Assembly: GCA_003724275.1 (NCBI GenBank)
Contig: RHFA01000052.1
Span: 1-13,205 of the forward strand
Direction of reading: 5' to 3'
Length of the DNA: 13,205 bases
Source of the DNA: Thaumarchaeota archaeon S13
GTDB lineage: Archaea; Thermoproteota; Nitrososphaeria; Nitrososphaerales; Nitrosopumilaceae
Both the position numbers and the translations under genes were made by a program. The notes below the pieces were generated by a model that was not told the origin of the DNA, did not search any database, and saw only the letters and a program-made list of their open reading frames with translations. This document shows positions 11,866-13,205 of this stretch, piece by piece (within the stretch, counting starts at the first letter, position 1; the number at the start of each line of letters is the position of its first letter).

Positions 11866-12558
11866 TCAACCCTGGCTGAACGTCTGCCGCAGGCACTCTA
11901 GCAGCGCCTTTGACGTTGACGTCATTGTTGTTGTCGATCCCTTTGCCGAGGTCCACGCGTCGCGCAGGCCGGCGAGCTCCAGCAGGCGCCTCACCTTGCC
12001 GCCGGCCACGAGGCCCAGCCCGCGCGGTGCGGGAAATATCTCGATCGTGACGCTGCCGCCGCGCCCCCTGACCTTGAAGGGTATCGAGTGGCTCTGGTCG
12101 CACCTGCACTCCCAGCTCCCGCAGCCCAGCCTTATCGGGCTCACGTTGAGGTAGGCGTGGCTCGTGGCCTTTTCGATGGCCACGCGTATCTGCTTTGACT
12201 TGCCCTGGCCTATGCCAAGCCACCCGTTGGAGTTGCCGGCGGCGACGATCGCCTTGAAGCGCGTGGACTGGCCGTTGGCCGTCATCTTTTGTATAATCCC
12301 CACGTCGACGACCTCGGTCTCGAGGTCGGGCAGGAGCTTTTTGATGATGCCGGCCTCCTGTATGCGCATCCCCGCCTCGAGTATCTCCTCCATCGTCGTT
12401 ATCTCGCCGGCTGCCACGCGCCTCCCGAGCGACGTCTTTGGTATCCACGGCTCCTCCTCCTCGCGGCGGCGCTGCGGGCGGCCCTGCGGCCTCCCCGGGG
12501 GCCTTCCCTGCGGCCTACCCTGCTGCTGGCCCGGCGGCCTCCCCTGCTGCTGGCTCAT
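11866..12558 (-). CDS. rps5: 30S ribosomal protein uS5 with low-complexity N-terminal extension
   Basis: Small-subunit protein at the mRNA entry side that contributes to decoding accuracy. It has 230 residues. The S5 double-stranded RNA-binding domain spans about 78-145 (VVDVGIIQKMTANGQSTRFKAIV; GWLGIGQGKSKQI). C146, C151, C153 and H157 (CGSWECRCDQSH) form the archaeal/eukaryotic zinc-like motif. The C-terminal domain has GLVAGGKVRRLLELAGLRD and a threonine/serine-rich stretch. Residues 1-31 are an unusual extension made of repeated QQQG and GRPxG units before RREEEEPW, where the conserved region begins. The ATG at 12558 overlaps the rpl18 stop as ATGA. Because that overlap fixes the start, the extension is probably translated. 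Confidence 0.94.
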   Translation of the reverse strand: MSQQQGRPPGQQQGRPQGRPPGRPQGRPQRRREEEEPWIPKTSLGRRVAAGEITTMEEILEAGMRIQEAGIIKKLLPDLETEVVDVGIIQKMTANGQSTRFKAIVAAGNSNGWLGIGQGKSKQIRVAIEKATSHAYLNVSPIRLGCGSWECRCDQSHSIPFKVRGRGGSVTIEIFPAPRGLGLVAGGKVRRLLELAGLRDAWTSAKGSTTTMTSTSKALLECLRQTFSQG

Positions 12559-13043
12559 GCGGAGGCCACCTCCGAGTCTATGGCCGACTTTATCGCCGCG
12601 ACGTCGTTCTTTACGCGCAGGTGCGCGCCCTCGAGGCGGTCCTGCGGCGGGAACGACTCGGCGGACGCCGGCACGTCAAGGCCAGCGTCGACTATGCCCT
12701 TGAGCGCGGCGGCCATGCGCTGCGTGTAGCGCCGCGTCCCGCTGTAGAGTATCGCCCTCGCCGTGCCGCCGGCCGCGGCCCTCTTGCCCGCGAGGTAGCC
12801 CGTCACGTACGCAGCCGGGATGCTCTTTCTTGAGCCCTTCCAGCCCTTGGAGAGGAGGAACCGCGAGTGGGCCGAGGCCAGGACGCGGTCGCCGGCCATG
12901 CCCGGCGAGAGGACCTGGACCTGCGCGTTCTCGTTGGATATGTGAACCGTCACGAACGGGCTCTTGCCCATCAGCATCGCCCTGCGCTTGCGATAGTTGG
13001 TCTTCTCCTCGCGAAGCCTTCGAAGGATCCTGGCGTGGGCCAA
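12555..13043 (-). CDS. rpl18: 50S ribosomal protein uL18
   Basis: Binds 5S rRNA in the central protuberance together with uL5. It has 162 residues. The N-terminal basic stretch REEKTNYRKRRAMLMG matches the archaeal uL18 signature (TdYrkR). VTVHISNENAQVQVLSPGMAGD is the first beta-region, and the conserved GWKGSRKSIPAAYVTGYLAGKRA follows. The C-terminal third (LKGIVDAGLDVPASAESFPPQDRLEG) is the archaeal extension. The first usable start is a TTG at 13043 (MAHARILRRLREEK), about 31 bases from the centre of a TTAAAAG element, consistent with a leaderless TTG start. It heads the visible operon. The ribosomal genes usually found before it in archaea (such as eL19, eL32) are not in the 162 bases upstream within this window. 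Confidence 0.93.
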   Translation of the reverse strand: MAHARILRRLREEKTNYRKRRAMLMGKSPFVTVHISNENAQVQVLSPGMAGDRVLASAHSRFLLSKGWKGSRKSIPAAYVTGYLAGKRAAAGGTARAILYSGTRRYTQRMAAALKGIVDAGLDVPASAESFPPQDRLEGAHLRVKNDVAAIKSAIDSEVASA

Positions 13044-13205
13044 TTCGGGACGCGCGGGCCGGATCCGCTCCTTTTAAGCCTACCCCGGCATGCGGCGGCC
13101 CAGGGGCAGGAATGCGCAGGCGCCGGGGCGGCCGCGGCCTCTGCCGGCCCGCCGCGGCTCCCCTCCGGCGCCCCTCCGGCGCCCCCTGGCCGGGGAGGCT
13201 GCCGG
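13044..13205. promoter_or_regulatory. rpl18 promoter and very GC-rich flank with tandem repeat
   Basis: On the minus strand, GGCTTAAAAGG (TATA core at 13071-13077) is the only AT-rich patch and is correctly placed for rpl18. Beyond it, 13090-13205 is extremely GC-rich. It contains a two-copy 11-base tandem repeat, CCCTCCGGCGC, at 13161-13171 and 13172-13182. A plus-strand frame from ATG 13090 stays open to the edge, but its Pro/Arg/Ala-rich composition looks like base bias. I see no supported gene here, though a gene entering from beyond the window cannot be excluded. Confidence 0.6.

Noticed and set aside
13090..13205. Plus-strand ORF running off the right edge
   Set aside because: Only the open frame supports it. 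The product is Pro/Arg/Ala-rich low complexity, as expected from very GC-rich non-coding DNA.

Overview
The window reads as a GC-rich chromosomal segment of an archaeon, most likely an ammonia-oxidising Thaumarchaeon (Nitrososphaeria). A Cenarchaeum-like sponge symbiont would fit, but I cannot prove genus or species without a search. The archaeal evidence is a ribosomal-protein/SecY run with archaeal-type members (uL18, zinc-motif uS5, uL30, uL15), archaeal adenylate kinase AdkA, a DUF106/EMC3-like membrane insertase, Cbf5-type pseudouridine synthase, topoisomerase VI subunit A and an archaeal FlaJ/TadC-type membrane protein. Several genes have an AT-rich TATA element about 27-31 bases before the start codon, as expected for leaderless or near-leaderless archaeal transcripts.

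Layout, left to right. (1) 1-1686 (+): a 5'-truncated two-domain T2SSF/TadC/FlaJ-like membrane platform protein of a type IV pilus-like system. (2) 1687-1933: a 247-base gap holding a perfect 19-bp inverted repeat and a doubtful 39-codon ORF. (3) 1934-2638 (-): a membrane-anchored coiled-coil protein built from nearly identical 42-base DNA repeats. (4) 2770-3159 (+): a small two-helix membrane protein with a possible C2H2 zinc site. (5) 3205-4325 (+): Top6A, whose N-terminal coding reaches beyond any usable in-frame start codon. (6) 4322-4828 (-): a two-helix membrane protein with an Hsp20/CS-like tail, convergent with Top6A and sharing a CTAG at the stops. (7) 5031-6294 (+): a zinc alcohol dehydrogenase followed by a small coiled-coil protein. 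(8) 6291-13043 (-): a ten-gene, overlapping operon in the order rpl18, rps5, rpl30, rpl15, secY, adkA, DUF106/EMC3-like, cmk, cbf5/truB and a predicted surface-anchored Ig-like protein. (9) 13044-13205: promoter and extremely GC-rich flank.

The large operon joins ribosome assembly (uL18, uS5, uL30, uL15; Cbf5 for rRNA pseudouridylation), membrane protein insertion (SecY and the Oxa1-superfamily DUF106 protein) and nucleotide supply (AdkA, Cmk). Most junctions overlap by 1-8 bases, which suggests translational coupling. A TATA-like element upstream of rpl18 indicates that the operon can be transcribed separately from any upstream ribosomal genes.

I found no defence system, CRISPR array, transposase, tRNA or rRNA. 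The points most worth a second look are the 19-bp hairpin, the Top6A start anomaly, the two convergent gene pairs that share CTAG, the repeat-built coiled-coil protein, and the unknown membrane proteins with an Hsp20-like or zinc-site tail.
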